Shown here one piece after another: positions 16,035 to 24,950 of a DNA stretch of 64,000 nucleotides. Source of the DNA: Dasania marina DSM 21967 (GTDB lineage Bacteria; Pseudomonadota; Gammaproteobacteria; Pseudomonadales; Dasaniaceae). Below the pieces are notes generated by a model. The model saw only the letters and a list, made by a program, of their open reading frames with translations. It was not told the origin of the DNA and did not search any database. Within the stretch, counting starts at the first letter, position 1. The number at the start of each line of letters is the position of its first letter. The translations under genes and the position numbers were made by a program. The stretch covers positions 64,412 through 128,411 of the forward strand of contig NZ_KB891589.1 of assembly GCF_000373485.1 (NCBI RefSeq), given 5' to 3'.

Positions 16035-17969
16035 TTAGTTTTGCTGAATCATAAATTCATCGAAGAACGCAGTTAACTCCTCATGTGCATTAAGCGGTAA
16101 GATATTGGCGATATGTTGATCAGGTCTTACTACAACCATGCATCCGCGAGAGCGATCTATATTACGTTGCTCAAAAATGTCGTTGTCTTTTTCGGCATAA
16201 AATACTTTTTCGTAATCTCTTAATCCGTATTTACCTTTGGCCGGCCATAAAAAGTCAGGCATGTCTTCAATTGATAGATCTTGTTGCTGAAATACAGCAT
16301 AGCAATCAATTACGGAATCAATGTCCGCGGTGCCGGGTGTGTACTTCTTAACGGGTGAAGATTTAGAGTTTGCTAAAAACTCAACAAGTTTGCATGCATC
16401 TGAAGAACTTTCTATTGGGCTTTGTACGTTACCAAAAATAAAAATGCGCCAGCGGCCATCAGCTTTATTCAGGTGCCCTAAATGTAGTCGCCTATCATCT
16501 GCCACTCGTATAGCTTCGGCTGAATGGAATCGTTGACCTATAATAAAGCCGCTAGCTAAATTCTGATTCTCTTCACCGGTACAGATATATGAAGGGTTAT
16601 ATTGGATAGATGTGCCCGCTATAAAACCACTTTGTCTGGCCATGAATTTTTCGATATCAGCTGTGTTTGTTTTAACTTGGTTTACACCTTCTTCTGACGT
16701 AGGGTTAGTAGCCACTAATCTTGATAATTGTTTATCGGCATCAATTAACTTTAAGGCTACTTTGCGCCGTTCTGAACAGTAGGTCTGCAGCAATTTCGGC
16801 TGGCATTTACCCAATAAAACAGAAGCTAACTTCCAGCCTAGATTAAAGGTGTCTGGCAGTGACGTGTTCAAGCCCCAGCCGCCTTTAGGGCTGTGTGTAT
16901 GGCAGGCGTCACCAGCAACAAATGCGCGTGGAATAATGTTTTCGTTATTGTCGGCAGGTGTGTCATCAAATCTGTCGGCCACGCGTTGCCCAACTTCATA
17001 GATGGACCACCAGGCGACTTCTTTAACGTCTAGTTTATAAGGGTGCATAATTTTTTGCGCTTTTGCTATTACGTCTTCGACTTTAAGGTCTAGGTGGGAC
17101 GCTCGTTGGTCTTTACCTAATAGATCAAGCTCAACATAGAGCCGAACTAAATAACCGCCTTCGCGGGGTATAAGCATTACCGCGCCACTTTCTTTTGATT
17201 GAATAAAACTCTTGATTCTAATGTCGGGAAAGTCTGTGACGGGTAAAACATCCATAACCCCCCAAGCTTTATTGGCCGAATCACCTTGCAAGGTTATATC
17301 GAGATTTTTTCGTACAGAGCTTCTGGCGCCGTCACAGCCAACAACATACTTAGCGCGCACAGTTTCGACTTTAGGTGATTGGGAATCATCATTTAGCTCA
17401 AAAGTTGCAGTGATAGGATGTGCATTTAGATTTTGGGTAAGCTTAGGATCAATATCTAGCTTAAGTAATCGGCGGCTGTAATGGGGCACTAAATGAGTTA
17501 CTGAATTTTGCATGCCTTCGAGTAATAGCTCGTGTAGTCGTGCCTGGTTAACAATACCATGGGCGAATTCAGAGAGGCCAATTCTTGCGTCTGGCGATTT
17601 GTGTGTACGCTTAATGTTGTCAGGCTGTTCGCTGTCAGGTTCCCAGAATGCACCCTGTCTTAACTGATAAGCTTCTTTAACAAGCATTTCGCTGCTGTTA
17701 AATCCTTCCATGATTTCCATTGTGCGGCAGGATATTCCATCAGCTTGTCCAAACATAAGAGGGCCGGGCTTTAGGTCAGCGATACAGGTTTTAATGTCAG
17801 GAAACTCTGATAGCTGCCTTGCCAGCGCTAGACCTGCAGGGCCACAGCCGACAATTAACACATCTACCTCTTTTGGTAAGTCAACTATAGGTGGCGTAGC
17901 AGCGGGTTCTCTAGCTGCATCTGGGATCTGATAGTTGCCAGGTTTAAAACCATTGAGATGATATTGCAT
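16035..17969 (-). CDS. FAD-dependent aromatic hydroxylase, MobA-like (3-hydroxybenzoate 4-monooxygenase family)
   Basis: A 644 aa flavoprotein monooxygenase of the phenol hydroxylase/MobA type. Visible: N-terminal MQYHLNGFKPGN typical of MobA, Rossmann motif VDVLIVGCGPAGLALARQL (near 35-53), GQADGISCRTMEIMEGF, the DG motif YVVGCDGARSSVRK, the FAD-ribityl motif RAFVAGDACHTHSPKGG, and a C-terminal thioredoxin-like domain with GCMVVVRPDQHIANILPL. MobA hydroxylates 3-hydroxybenzoate at the 4-position using NADPH and O2. Here the gene adjoins a homoprotocatechuate pathway with no HpaBC in the window, so a hydroxyphenylacetate is an attractive alternative substrate (inference). AGAGGA lies 7 bases before the ATG. 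Confidence 0.85.
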   Translation of the reverse strand: MQYHLNGFKPGNYQIPDAAREPAATPPIVDLPKEVDVLIVGCGPAGLALARQLSEFPDIKTCIADLKPGPLMFGQADGISCRTMEIMEGFNSSEMLVKEAYQLRQGAFWEPDSEQPDNIKRTHKSPDARIGLSEFAHGIVNQARLHELLLEGMQNSVTHLVPHYSRRLLKLDIDPKLTQNLNAHPITATFELNDDSQSPKVETVRAKYVVGCDGARSSVRKNLDITLQGDSANKAWGVMDVLPVTDFPDIRIKSFIQSKESGAVMLIPREGGYLVRLYVELDLLGKDQRASHLDLKVEDVIAKAQKIMHPYKLDVKEVAWWSIYEVGQRVADRFDDTPADNNENIIPRAFVAGDACHTHSPKGGWGLNTSLPDTFNLGWKLASVLLGKCQPKLLQTYCSERRKVALKLIDADKQLSRLVATNPTSEEGVNQVKTNTADIEKFMARQSGFIAGTSIQYNPSYICTGEENQNLASGFIIGQRFHSAEAIRVADDRRLHLGHLNKADGRWRIFIFGNVQSPIESSSDACKLVEFLANSKSSPVKKYTPGTADIDSVIDCYAVFQQQDLSIEDMPDFLWPAKGKYGLRDYEKVFYAEKDNDIFEQRNIDRSRGCMVVVRPDQHIANILPLNAHEELTAFFDEFMIQQN

Positions 17970-18194
17970 TACATAATCCTCTTAACTAGCGTGAATTTAT
18001 TTTCTTAACTGCCGCTCGTATGTGTAGCATAAAAGCATATATGAGTTATCAAGAAACTCTGTCACCCAAAAAAGGGGACGCTCTAGTACATGCTTGGCTA
18101 GTGTTTAGGTGGCCAAGTATGTTGTTATCAGGTAATCGGTGATCATTTTGTGCTTTTCCTTGTTGAATTGCTAACAGCTGTAACTGGCGTTTTT

Positions 18195-19415
18195 TTATGG
18201 CTGTGATGGGTTGTCTACCACACGCCACAGCAGGTAAAAGGCGGTTGATGAGGCAAAGCCCAACGCTATCATAATGGCCATAATCAGCGGTGTGTAATGG
18301 GCAAAGCCACCAATAACAATAGCAGTAACTCCCCCCATGCCCAAACTAAAAGCGCCAAACAAGGCCGACAATGTGCCTGTGCGGTTGGGTAAGTACTGTA
18401 AACCCAATGCCACATAGTTGGGGCGTATAGCACCGCAGGGCAGCAAACAAAACCATAGGGTGATGACGATAGCCGGTAAATTTTCGGGGTTGTAGCGGGT
18501 GAGATACAACAATAGGCTGCTGCTGCAGAGGGCTATAACTAGGCCGCTAACAATAATGATATGGGTGCCTATTTTGGCCACATAGTGTTTGCTTAACCAC
18601 GACCCGGCTAAAATGCCGCTGGCCATTAATGAAAATAGCAGGCCATAGTGTTGCGCGCTGAGTGCGTAGTATTGGCTAAAGATAAGCGCCGAGCCAGTAA
18701 CAAACGTTAGTAAAGAAATTGATGCCGAAATTTCGGCAAATAATAACAACATAACGTATTTGTTTAAAAAAGTTTCCAGATAGCCCTTAGCAATATTAAA
18801 CGGGTGTAGGCTCTGGCGTTTTTGTTTGGGGTGGCTTTCTTTAATCCATAAATGGGCGGCAACTATACAAATTAAACCATAGATCGATAAAGTATAAAAA
18901 GTGGCTGGCCACGGCCCAAAATACAATATTAAGCCGCCTATGGTGGGGGCAATTAATGGCCCCACTTGGATGACACTCATTACCCCTGCTAGGGCTTTAG
19001 CGGTTTCTGCGCCTTGGGTGCAATCGCGGATAATCGCCCGTGAGGTTACGGCGGCGGCGCAGCCCCCCAGTGCTTGTAGTAGGCGGTTAAAAATAAGAAA
19101 GTCTATATCCGTGCTAAGCGCGCACAGTAAGCTGGAGGCGGTATAAATATATAAACCGGCCAGTAAAACCGGGCGCCTGCCTAGGCTGTCGGAGAGTGGC
19201 CCAAAAAAGAGCTGGCCAAAACCATAGCCTAAAAAGAAAATGCCTAGGGTTAATTGCACCTGCTCTTGTTTGGCATTCAACGACTCCGCCATGCTAGCAG
19301 TGGCGGGTAAATAAATATCGGTAGAAATAGCCGCTAGGGCCGATAAGGCACCTAGCAGAATAATGAAACCAAAAGACAGGCTATTGAGTGCGGTGCTGTT
19401 CGTTGCTTGCGGCAT
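18195..19415 (-). CDS. MFS transporter, Bcr/CflA drug-resistance type
   Basis: A 406 aa, 12-helix major facilitator. The N-terminal half has AISTDIYLPATASMAESL, typical of Bcr/CflA exporters, and the MFS signature between helices 2 and 3 (GPLSDSLGRRPVLL). ALGGCAAAVTSRAIIRDC is a further family mark. It lies 8 bases downstream of hpaI on the same strand and so is the last gene of the hpaE-D-F-H-I run. It may export toxic intermediates or aromatic substrate excess; transport direction is inferred from family only. Confidence 0.87.
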   Translation of the reverse strand: MPQATNSTALNSLSFGFIILLGALSALAAISTDIYLPATASMAESLNAKQEQVQLTLGIFFLGYGFGQLFFGPLSDSLGRRPVLLAGLYIYTASSLLCALSTDIDFLIFNRLLQALGGCAAAVTSRAIIRDCTQGAETAKALAGVMSVIQVGPLIAPTIGGLILYFGPWPATFYTLSIYGLICIVAAHLWIKESHPKQKRQSLHPFNIAKGYLETFLNKYVMLLLFAEISASISLLTFVTGSALIFSQYYALSAQHYGLLFSLMASGILAGSWLSKHYVAKIGTHIIIVSGLVIALCSSSLLLYLTRYNPENLPAIVITLWFCLLPCGAIRPNYVALGLQYLPNRTGTLSALFGAFSLGMGGVTAIVIGGFAHYTPLIMAIMIALGFASSTAFYLLWRVVDNPSQP

Positions 19416-19423
19416 TACAGTGT

Positions 19424-20221
19424 TTAATAACCGGCAAGTGGCGTGTCGTTATCGGACTCGATAAAGCGATTAGCTAATTGACGGGTGGCACTGCTTAATA
19501 AGGCTGCATCCACACCTACGCCAACAAAGCTGGCCCCTTTTTTCACATAGGCTTTAGCTAAGGCTTCATCGACGGCTAGCACGCCCGCCGCTTTACCCGC
19601 TGCCAGTATCGTTTTAAAACCCTCTTCTATCGCTTTAACGACATCGGGGTGGCCGGGGTTGCCTATATGGCCCATAGAGGCTGATAGGTCAGAAGGGCCG
19701 ATAAAAACGGCATCAACGCCATCAACCGCAACAATCTCGGCCAGGTTTTGCATGGCCGTTGTGGTTTCGGCTTGTACTATTAAGCAGATTTCTTTATTGG
19801 CCTGATTAAGGTAATCATCGACGCGGTTCCAGCGCGCAGCTCTGGCCATAGAAGTACCCAAGCCGCGTATGCCTTGAGGCGGGTAGCGTACATCCTGCAC
19901 CAATTGCCTAGCTTGTTCGGCGGTATCTACCATGGGGATGAGTAAAGTTTGCGCGCCTACATCTAGCAACTGTTTTAACACGGCGGTGCGACCTTCGGCG
20001 GGCCTAACAATGGCGGGCACTTTATAGGGCTCAATAGCCGAGAGGTGATTTTGTATATCACGAAGGCTATAGGGCGCATGCTCGGCGTCTATCAATACCC
20101 AGTCAAAACCTGCGCCTGCGCCAATTTCGGCGCAGATGCTATCGGGCAGGCCTAGCCACAAACCGAACTGGGGCTTGCCGCTGGCGAGTTTTCGTTTGAA
20201 TTGATTGATGGGTAAATTCAT
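19424..20221 (-). CDS. hpaI: 4-hydroxy-2-oxoheptanedioate aldolase
   Basis: HpaI is the last enzyme of the homoprotocatechuate pathway, cleaving 4-hydroxy-2-oxoheptanedioate to pyruvate and succinic semialdehyde in a metal-dependent class II aldol reaction. The 265 aa chain matches the HpcH/HpaI family: DWVLIDAEHAPYS (catalytic His at 48), IVRPAEG with the substrate Arg, YPPQGIRGLG, IVQAETTTAM with the metal-binding Glu, and DAVFIGPSDLSASMG with the metal-binding Asp. It sits 12 bases after hpaH and 8 before the exporter gene, inside the hpa operon. Confidence 0.93.
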   Translation of the reverse strand: MNLPINQFKRKLASGKPQFGLWLGLPDSICAEIGAGAGFDWVLIDAEHAPYSLRDIQNHLSAIEPYKVPAIVRPAEGRTAVLKQLLDVGAQTLLIPMVDTAEQARQLVQDVRYPPQGIRGLGTSMARAARWNRVDDYLNQANKEICLIVQAETTTAMQNLAEIVAVDGVDAVFIGPSDLSASMGHIGNPGHPDVVKAIEEGFKTILAAGKAAGVLAVDEALAKAYVKKGASFVGVGVDAALLSSATRQLANRFIESDNDTPLAGY

Positions 20222-20233
20222 AGCAACGCTCTC

Positions 20234-21037
20234 TTAAACAAAACGGCAGGCAATGCCACCGAGTGGGCCGTAGTCGGCGTGTACCGTGTCACCGGCTTTA
20301 ACAGCGATGGGCCTAGTAAACGAGCCCGATAAAATAACTTGGCCGGGTTCCAGTGCTATACCGTGTGGGGCAAACCGTTTAGCTACCCAACAAATACCAT
20401 TGGCCGGGTGGTTGAGTACGCCAGCGGCTAGGCCGGTCTCTTCCAATACACCGTTTAGGTAAAATAACGCACCGCACCAGCGTAAATCCATGTCGTTGGG
20501 TTTAATGGGGCGGCCACCCATGATAATGCCGGCATTGGCGGCGTTATCAGAGATAGTATCTAACACTGTGCGGGTATAGCCGCTTTCTGGGTGTACCCGG
20601 TGGCTGCGGGCGGCAATAATTTCCAGCGCAGGCACCACATAATCGGTGGCATTGAGTACGTCAAAAATAGTGACGTTTTCACCTTCTAATCTATCTTTTA
20701 ATACAAAGGCTAATTCGACTTCTATGCGCGGGTCGCAAAATTGTGAGACATCGATATCGACGCCATCGGGAAAAACCATGTCGTCTAATAACACACCGTA
20801 GTCGGGCTCGTTAATTTTCATGGCGTCTTGCATGGCGCGCGAGGTTAGGCCAATTTTATAGCCCACTATGCGACGGCCGTCGGCCACTTTTTTATCTACC
20901 CATTTTTTTTGAATGGCGTAGGCGTCATCCATAGTCATCTTAGGGTGAGTCAAGGTGATAGGGTCTATTTGCTTACGATTAACTTCAGCTTGATACAGGT
21001 CATCGGCAGCTTTTTGGATATCAGTTTCGTTTAGCAT
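20234..21037 (-). CDS. hpaH: 2-oxo-hept-3-ene-1,7-dioate hydratase
   Basis: HpaH adds water to 2-oxohept-3-ene-1,7-dioate to give the aldolase substrate. The 267 aa sequence shows family marks: GRRIVGYKIGLTSRAMQDA near residues 55-75, EPDYGVLLDDMV, DPRIEVELAFVL with the metal-binding Glu pair, IIAARSHRVHPE, and GQVILSGSFTRPIAV near the C-terminus. The length and order (between hpaF and hpaI) are as in other hpa clusters. Confidence 0.92.
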   Translation of the reverse strand: MLNETDIQKAADDLYQAEVNRKQIDPITLTHPKMTMDDAYAIQKKWVDKKVADGRRIVGYKIGLTSRAMQDAMKINEPDYGVLLDDMVFPDGVDIDVSQFCDPRIEVELAFVLKDRLEGENVTIFDVLNATDYVVPALEIIAARSHRVHPESGYTRTVLDTISDNAANAGIIMGGRPIKPNDMDLRWCGALFYLNGVLEETGLAAGVLNHPANGICWVAKRFAPHGIALEPGQVILSGSFTRPIAVKAGDTVHADYGPLGGIACRFV

Positions 21038-21080
21038 GTAATTTCTCTTGTTCTGACTTTTGGTCTAACTCTTGTTTTAA

Positions 21081-21479
21081 CTATTGGCCTGACTCTAGGG
21101 ATAGGTACTCACGCAAGTTATTTAAATTGTATTTCAGGACCTCGGGCAATTCGTTCAATTCAAAGGAAATGCCCAGGCCCTGCTGTTGCTGTATAGGCGC
21201 TAAGTGTTCGCTCAGTACCTTAAAAAAAGCCTGTGCTGAAGACTGTTTTTCTTCATCACTACGGCCAGCGCCTATCTTCACTTGTAAGTGTAGAAAGGCA
21301 TAGTTAGGGTTGCCATTGGCTACCCTAAAATTGTCACAACGGTGTGCGCGGCTGCGTATGCCTGCCAGCGGGTATAACTTGGTGGCTAGCGCGGCGTTGT
21401 GTAATTTTTCAAACAGCTGATCCAATGCCAGTAGTTCATCATCAATATTTGTTGAATGCTCAAGTATAAAGTGTGGCAT
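21081..21479 (-). CDS. hpaF: 5-carboxymethyl-2-hydroxymuconate isomerase
   Basis: A 132 aa protein that begins MPHFILEHSTNI; after Met removal the catalytic Pro becomes the N-terminal residue, as in the tautomerase superfamily. PLAGIRSRAHRCDN (with the substrate Arg residues) and LQVKIGAGRSDEEKQ match E. coli CHMI, which catalyses the ketonisation step after ring opening and dehydrogenation. The gene lies 18 bases from hpaD and 43 from hpaH. Confidence 0.92.
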   Translation of the reverse strand: MPHFILEHSTNIDDELLALDQLFEKLHNAALATKLYPLAGIRSRAHRCDNFRVANGNPNYAFLHLQVKIGAGRSDEEKQSSAQAFFKVLSEHLAPIQQQQGLGISFELNELPEVLKYNLNNLREYLSLESGQ

Positions 21480-21497
21480 GTGCTCTCCTGCGATAGT

Positions 21498-22346
21498 TTA
21501 GCTTAAGGGAAATACCGCATTAACTTGGCCGGTACCTGAACTGGCAAAATACTCACCTAAAATTTCGACTTTGCCTTGGTATTTATCCCAGCCCAACATG
21601 CCTAGTAACATGGCGGTGTCGTGCATGCCGCCTTCACCGTGACAGGTTTCATTATAGGTGCCCAGCATGTCGGTAAAGATTTTCCATTGGCCTTGCTGCC
21701 ATAACTTTAAAACATGTAAATCAACTTGGCGGTAAAACTCATTGCTAATGTCAAACATGCTTTCTTTGTCAGAGCCGTTATCGTTAAAGCGGTGCGACAA
21801 GGAGCCACTGGCCAAGACCATCACTTTACTGCCGCTTTTTTCTATCGCTTCTTTTACCGCTTCGCCAAAACGTCTGGAATCTTCGTGGCTGTGCCAAGCA
21901 CACCAGCCGGCGATGGAGATAACATTAAAGTGTGAGTCGCTATTCATATAACGACAGGGCACCAAGGTGCCGTATTCAAGTTCTAGCGAGTCTACTTCAT
22001 GTGCAAGGGTGTTGACCCCCTTGGCATTGGCGCACTCGGCAATTAAACGGCCTAGCTCGGGGTTGCCGGAATAGCTGTACTCCATATCTTTAATAAAGTG
22101 TGGCAGTTCATTACTGGTATAAATACCTTTAAACGCGCTGTTGCAGTTAATGTGGTAGCCGGCATTGACCAACCAGTGCACATCAAAGACTACGATAGTA
22201 TCGACGCCTAATTCACGGGCGCGACGGCTCAATTCTCTGTGACCCTCTATGGCTTGCTCGCGACAGCCCTGGTGGGGACCTGGTAGCTCTGAAATATACA
22301 TGGACGGTACATGTGTGACCTTGGCCGCTAGTGCAATCTCTCCCAT
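21498..22346 (-). CDS. hpaD: 3,4-dihydroxyphenylacetate 2,3-dioxygenase (class III extradiol)
   Basis: HpaD opens the homoprotocatechuate ring between C2 and C3 using Fe(II). The 282 aa sequence is a LigB-type enzyme very like E. coli HpaD from end to end: MGEIALAAKVTHVPSMYISE (metal-binding His), DVHWLVNAGYHINCN, LPHFIKDMEYSYSGNPELG, VLASGSLSHRFND and the closing SSGTGQVNAVFPL. The family is unrelated to the vicinal-oxygen-chelate extradiol enzymes. It is the committed step of the cluster and fixes the pathway as homoprotocatechuate meta cleavage. Confidence 0.94.
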   Translation of the reverse strand: MGEIALAAKVTHVPSMYISELPGPHQGCREQAIEGHRELSRRARELGVDTIVVFDVHWLVNAGYHINCNSAFKGIYTSNELPHFIKDMEYSYSGNPELGRLIAECANAKGVNTLAHEVDSLELEYGTLVPCRYMNSDSHFNVISIAGWCAWHSHEDSRRFGEAVKEAIEKSGSKVMVLASGSLSHRFNDNGSDKESMFDISNEFYRQVDLHVLKLWQQGQWKIFTDMLGTYNETCHGEGGMHDTAMLLGMLGWDKYQGKVEILGEYFASSGTGQVNAVFPLS

Positions 22347-22373
22347 TGTTCTCTCCTCTTAATTACTGTGCTG

Positions 22374-23891
22374 TTATCGGCCCAAGACGGGGACTTTGTG
22401 GGTGCCGTGGGCGATGCACACGTTTTTAGTTTCCATGTAAAAGTCAAAGCTGTAATCGCCACCATCGCGACCTATGCCCGACATTTTGACGCCGCCAAAG
22501 GGCGAGGGCAGGTTGCGGTTGTTTTCGGAATTAACCCACAGCATGCCAGCTTCTACATGTCTGGCCATGCGCATGGCGCGGCCGCTGTCATTGGTCCAAA
22601 TATAGCCGGATAAGCCATAGATGGTGTCATTGGCTATGTGGATAGCTTGCTCTTCGGTATCGAAGGGTATGGCTGTTAACACTGGGCCAAAGATTTCTTC
22701 TTGAGCGATACGCATGCTGTTATTGGCATGGGTAAATAGGGTGGGGGCTACGTAGTTACCTGCACCTAAGTCGGTGCGGCGCTCGCCGCCAGCGGCAACT
22801 GTGGCGCCGTCTTCTTTAGCAATGTCCATATAACTCATCACTTTTTCGAAGTGCTCGGTATGCACCAGTGGGCCTACTTCGGTGTCGGGGTCTAATGGGT
22901 GGCCTACTTTCAGGTTTTTAACTCGTTTTTCTAATGCTGCTAAAAATTTATCTTTAATGCCGCTTTGTATTAGTAGGCGGCTAGAGGAGGTGCAGCGCTG
23001 GCCATTGAGGCTATAAATCATAAACACCACAGCGTCTAGGGCACGATCAAAGTCGGCGTCATCAAAAACGATAACCGGGTTTTTGCCGCCTAATTCAAAA
23101 TGTACACGCTTCAGGGTTTCAGCGCCTTGGCGCATGATGTGGCTGCCGGTAGCGCCTTCGCCGACGAGTGCGATGGCCTTAATGGCAGGGTGTTCGGTAA
23201 GGCGTTTGCCAGCAACTTCGCCAAAACCATTAATGGTATTCCAGACACCATCGGGTATGCCTGCATCGCGAGCGATCTCGGCTAATAGCATGCCGGTTAA
23301 GGGCGTTAGCTCGGCGGGCTTGTGTACTATGGTGCAGCCAGAGGCTAGGGCGGGGGCTATCTTCCATGTGGCCAGCATAAAGGGCGTGTTCCAAGGGGTG
23401 ATGATTCCCACGGGGCCTATAGGCGAACGTATGGTGTAGTTGGTGTGCTCTTCTTGGTGTAATGCCTGGCCGTTTTGGGCTTCGGGTGCTTTATCGGCAA
23501 AAAATCGGAAGTTAGCTGCGCCGCGTATGGCGGCTTGCTTCATGAAGCGTATAGGTTGGCCGCAATCCATAGATTCAACCAGGGCAATCTCATCGGCACG
23601 CTCAACGATTTTGTCGGCAAAGTGATTGAGCAGCTTCTTGCGCTCGGCACCGGGCATATCGCGCCAGGCGGGGAAGGCTTTTCCCGCGGCTTCACAGGCG
23701 TGGTCAACATCGGCTGCTGTGCCTATTACTACATTACCTAAAGAGCTGTTATCCGAGGGCGTGACGTTGACATAAGTCTTTGAGTCAGCAGGTAAATAAG
23801 CTTGGCCATTGATGTGGTGGCCAGTGGTGTTGGCTTTAAAGCGCGCTAAAAACTTTTCGGCATTGGCTGTGTTTTCATCGAAAATTGACAT
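22374..23891 (-). CDS. hpaE: 5-carboxymethyl-2-hydroxymuconate semialdehyde dehydrogenase
   Basis: HpaE oxidises the semialdehyde from ring cleavage with NAD+. It is a 505 aa aldehyde dehydrogenase with the usual marks: GIITPWNTPFMLATWKIAPA, KPAELTPLTGML, the catalytic Glu in HFELGGKNPVIV and the catalytic Cys in NGQRCTSSSRLL, and ending PFGGVKMSGIGRDGG. It is the first gene of the minus-strand hpa operon; its 5' side faces the two operator candidates at 23920 and 24016. Confidence 0.92.
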   Translation of the reverse strand: MSIFDENTANAEKFLARFKANTTGHHINGQAYLPADSKTYVNVTPSDNSSLGNVVIGTAADVDHACEAAGKAFPAWRDMPGAERKKLLNHFADKIVERADEIALVESMDCGQPIRFMKQAAIRGAANFRFFADKAPEAQNGQALHQEEHTNYTIRSPIGPVGIITPWNTPFMLATWKIAPALASGCTIVHKPAELTPLTGMLLAEIARDAGIPDGVWNTINGFGEVAGKRLTEHPAIKAIALVGEGATGSHIMRQGAETLKRVHFELGGKNPVIVFDDADFDRALDAVVFMIYSLNGQRCTSSSRLLIQSGIKDKFLAALEKRVKNLKVGHPLDPDTEVGPLVHTEHFEKVMSYMDIAKEDGATVAAGGERRTDLGAGNYVAPTLFTHANNSMRIAQEEIFGPVLTAIPFDTEEQAIHIANDTIYGLSGYIWTNDSGRAMRMARHVEAGMLWVNSENNRNLPSPFGGVKMSGIGRDGGDYSFDFYMETKNVCIAHGTHKVPVLGR

Positions 23892-23919
23892 GAGAGGCTC
23901 CGTATCACTGATTCAAGTA

Positions 23920-23935
23920 CATAACATGTTAAGTA
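23920..23935. promoter_or_regulatory. HpaR-type operator candidate, hpaE side
   Basis: CATAACATGTTAAGTA contains the perfect 10-bp palindrome TAACATGTTA and is repeated exactly at 24016-24031. It lies 29 bases before the hpaE start codon. A MarR-type repressor (HpaR) is encoded in the divergent operon, so autoregulation and control of both arms is the natural reading. Confidence 0.7.
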
Positions 23936-24015
23936 TTATAGGGTGCACCTTAGGGAGATGTAAAACTATTTATCGGTGTTTCGTCTTTTAAATCCTAGGT
24001 CTTTGGTTTATTATG

Positions 24016-24031
24016 CATAACATGTTAAGTA
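24016..24031. promoter_or_regulatory. HpaR-type operator candidate, hpaG side
   Basis: An exact second copy of the 16-base element at 23920, 96 bases away and in the same orientation, 58 bases before the hpaG start. Identity over 16 bases, including bases outside the palindrome, argues for selection. Confidence 0.7.
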
Positions 24032-24089
24032 ATTTGGGTGCTGGCTGGGCTAAATGCCTAGGCGGCCAAGACATAGTGGAGAATAGCAG

Positions 24090-24950
24090 ATGAAATTTTT
24101 AAGCTTTGAAAAAGATGGCAAACAGTCCTGGGGTGTAATTAAGGATGAGGGCATAGTCGATTTAGGTAGCCGAGTGAGTGGCGACCTACATGATGTGCTA
24201 AAACAGGGCAAGCTAGAGGCTATGAAGCAGATGGCTGCTGATTTAGCGGCGGATTTCCCAGCTGAGGGTGTTAAGTATTTAGCCCCTATCACCGCACCGG
24301 AAAAAATCGCCTGTGTAGGGGTAAATTATGCCAACCGCAATGCGGAGTATAAAGATGGCTCTGAGGCGCCTAAATTCCCTAGCTTATTTATTCGTACCCC
24401 AGACTCTTTAACCGGCCATGATCTACCGCTAATACGCCCACCGGAATCGCATCAGTTAGATTATGAAGGCGAAATCGTTTTGATTATCGGTAAAGAAGGT
24501 CGTCGCATTGCAGAAGAAGATGCGTATGACCATATCGCCGGTATCACTATTATGAATGAAGGCACCTTGCGCGATTGGGTTCGTCACGCCAAATTCAATG
24601 TTACCCAAGGCAAAAACTTTGTGCACTCAGGCTCTATAGGCCCGTGGATGGTAACCATGGATGAGTTTAGTGAAGAGCAATTAGAAAATATGCGGGTAAC
24701 AACTAGAGTCAATGGTGAGGTTCGTCAAGACGATACTACCGCCAGTATGATGTTCCCCTTTAAATACATTATTAGTTATTTTTCAAAATTCTTTCACCTC
24801 AAGCCGGGCGATGTTATAGCAACAGGTACCCCTAATGGTGCTGGAGCACGTTTTGATCCCCCAATTTACTTGATACCTGGCGATGTGGTTGAGGTAGAGG
24901 TAGAAGGCGTAGGCGTTTTATCTAACGGGGTTGCCGACGAGGTTTTATAA
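24090..24950 (+). CDS. hpaG: Homoprotocatechuate-pathway decarboxylase/isomerase (fumarylacetoacetate hydrolase family)
   Basis: HpaG decarboxylates 5-oxopent-3-ene-1,2,5-tricarboxylate and isomerises the product, feeding HpaH. The 286 aa sequence is a single FAH-fold domain: CVGVNYANRNAEYKD, SHQLDYEGEIVLIIGKE with the metal-binding Glu pair, the central GITIMNEGTLRDWVRHAK, and FHLKPGDVIATGTPNGAGA near the C-terminus. E. coli HpaG is about 429 aa with two such domains fused; here only one is present, and no second FAH gene is in the cluster. GGAG precedes the ATG. Its stop overlaps the hpaR start (TAATG). Confidence 0.85.
   Translation: MKFLSFEKDGKQSWGVIKDEGIVDLGSRVSGDLHDVLKQGKLEAMKQMAADLAADFPAEGVKYLAPITAPEKIACVGVNYANRNAEYKDGSEAPKFPSLFIRTPDSLTGHDLPLIRPPESHQLDYEGEIVLIIGKEGRRIAEEDAYDHIAGITIMNEGTLRDWVRHAKFNVTQGKNFVHSGSIGPWMVTMDEFSEEQLENMRVTTRVNGEVRQDDTTASMMFPFKYIISYFSKFFHLKPGDVIATGTPNGAGARFDPPIYLIPGDVVEVEVEGVGVLSNGVADEVL

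Noticed and set aside
22368-24292. Several long antisense frames across hpaE and hpaG
   Set aside because: They are shadows of strongly conserved genes with biased codon use; none has a start signal or a protein-like composition.
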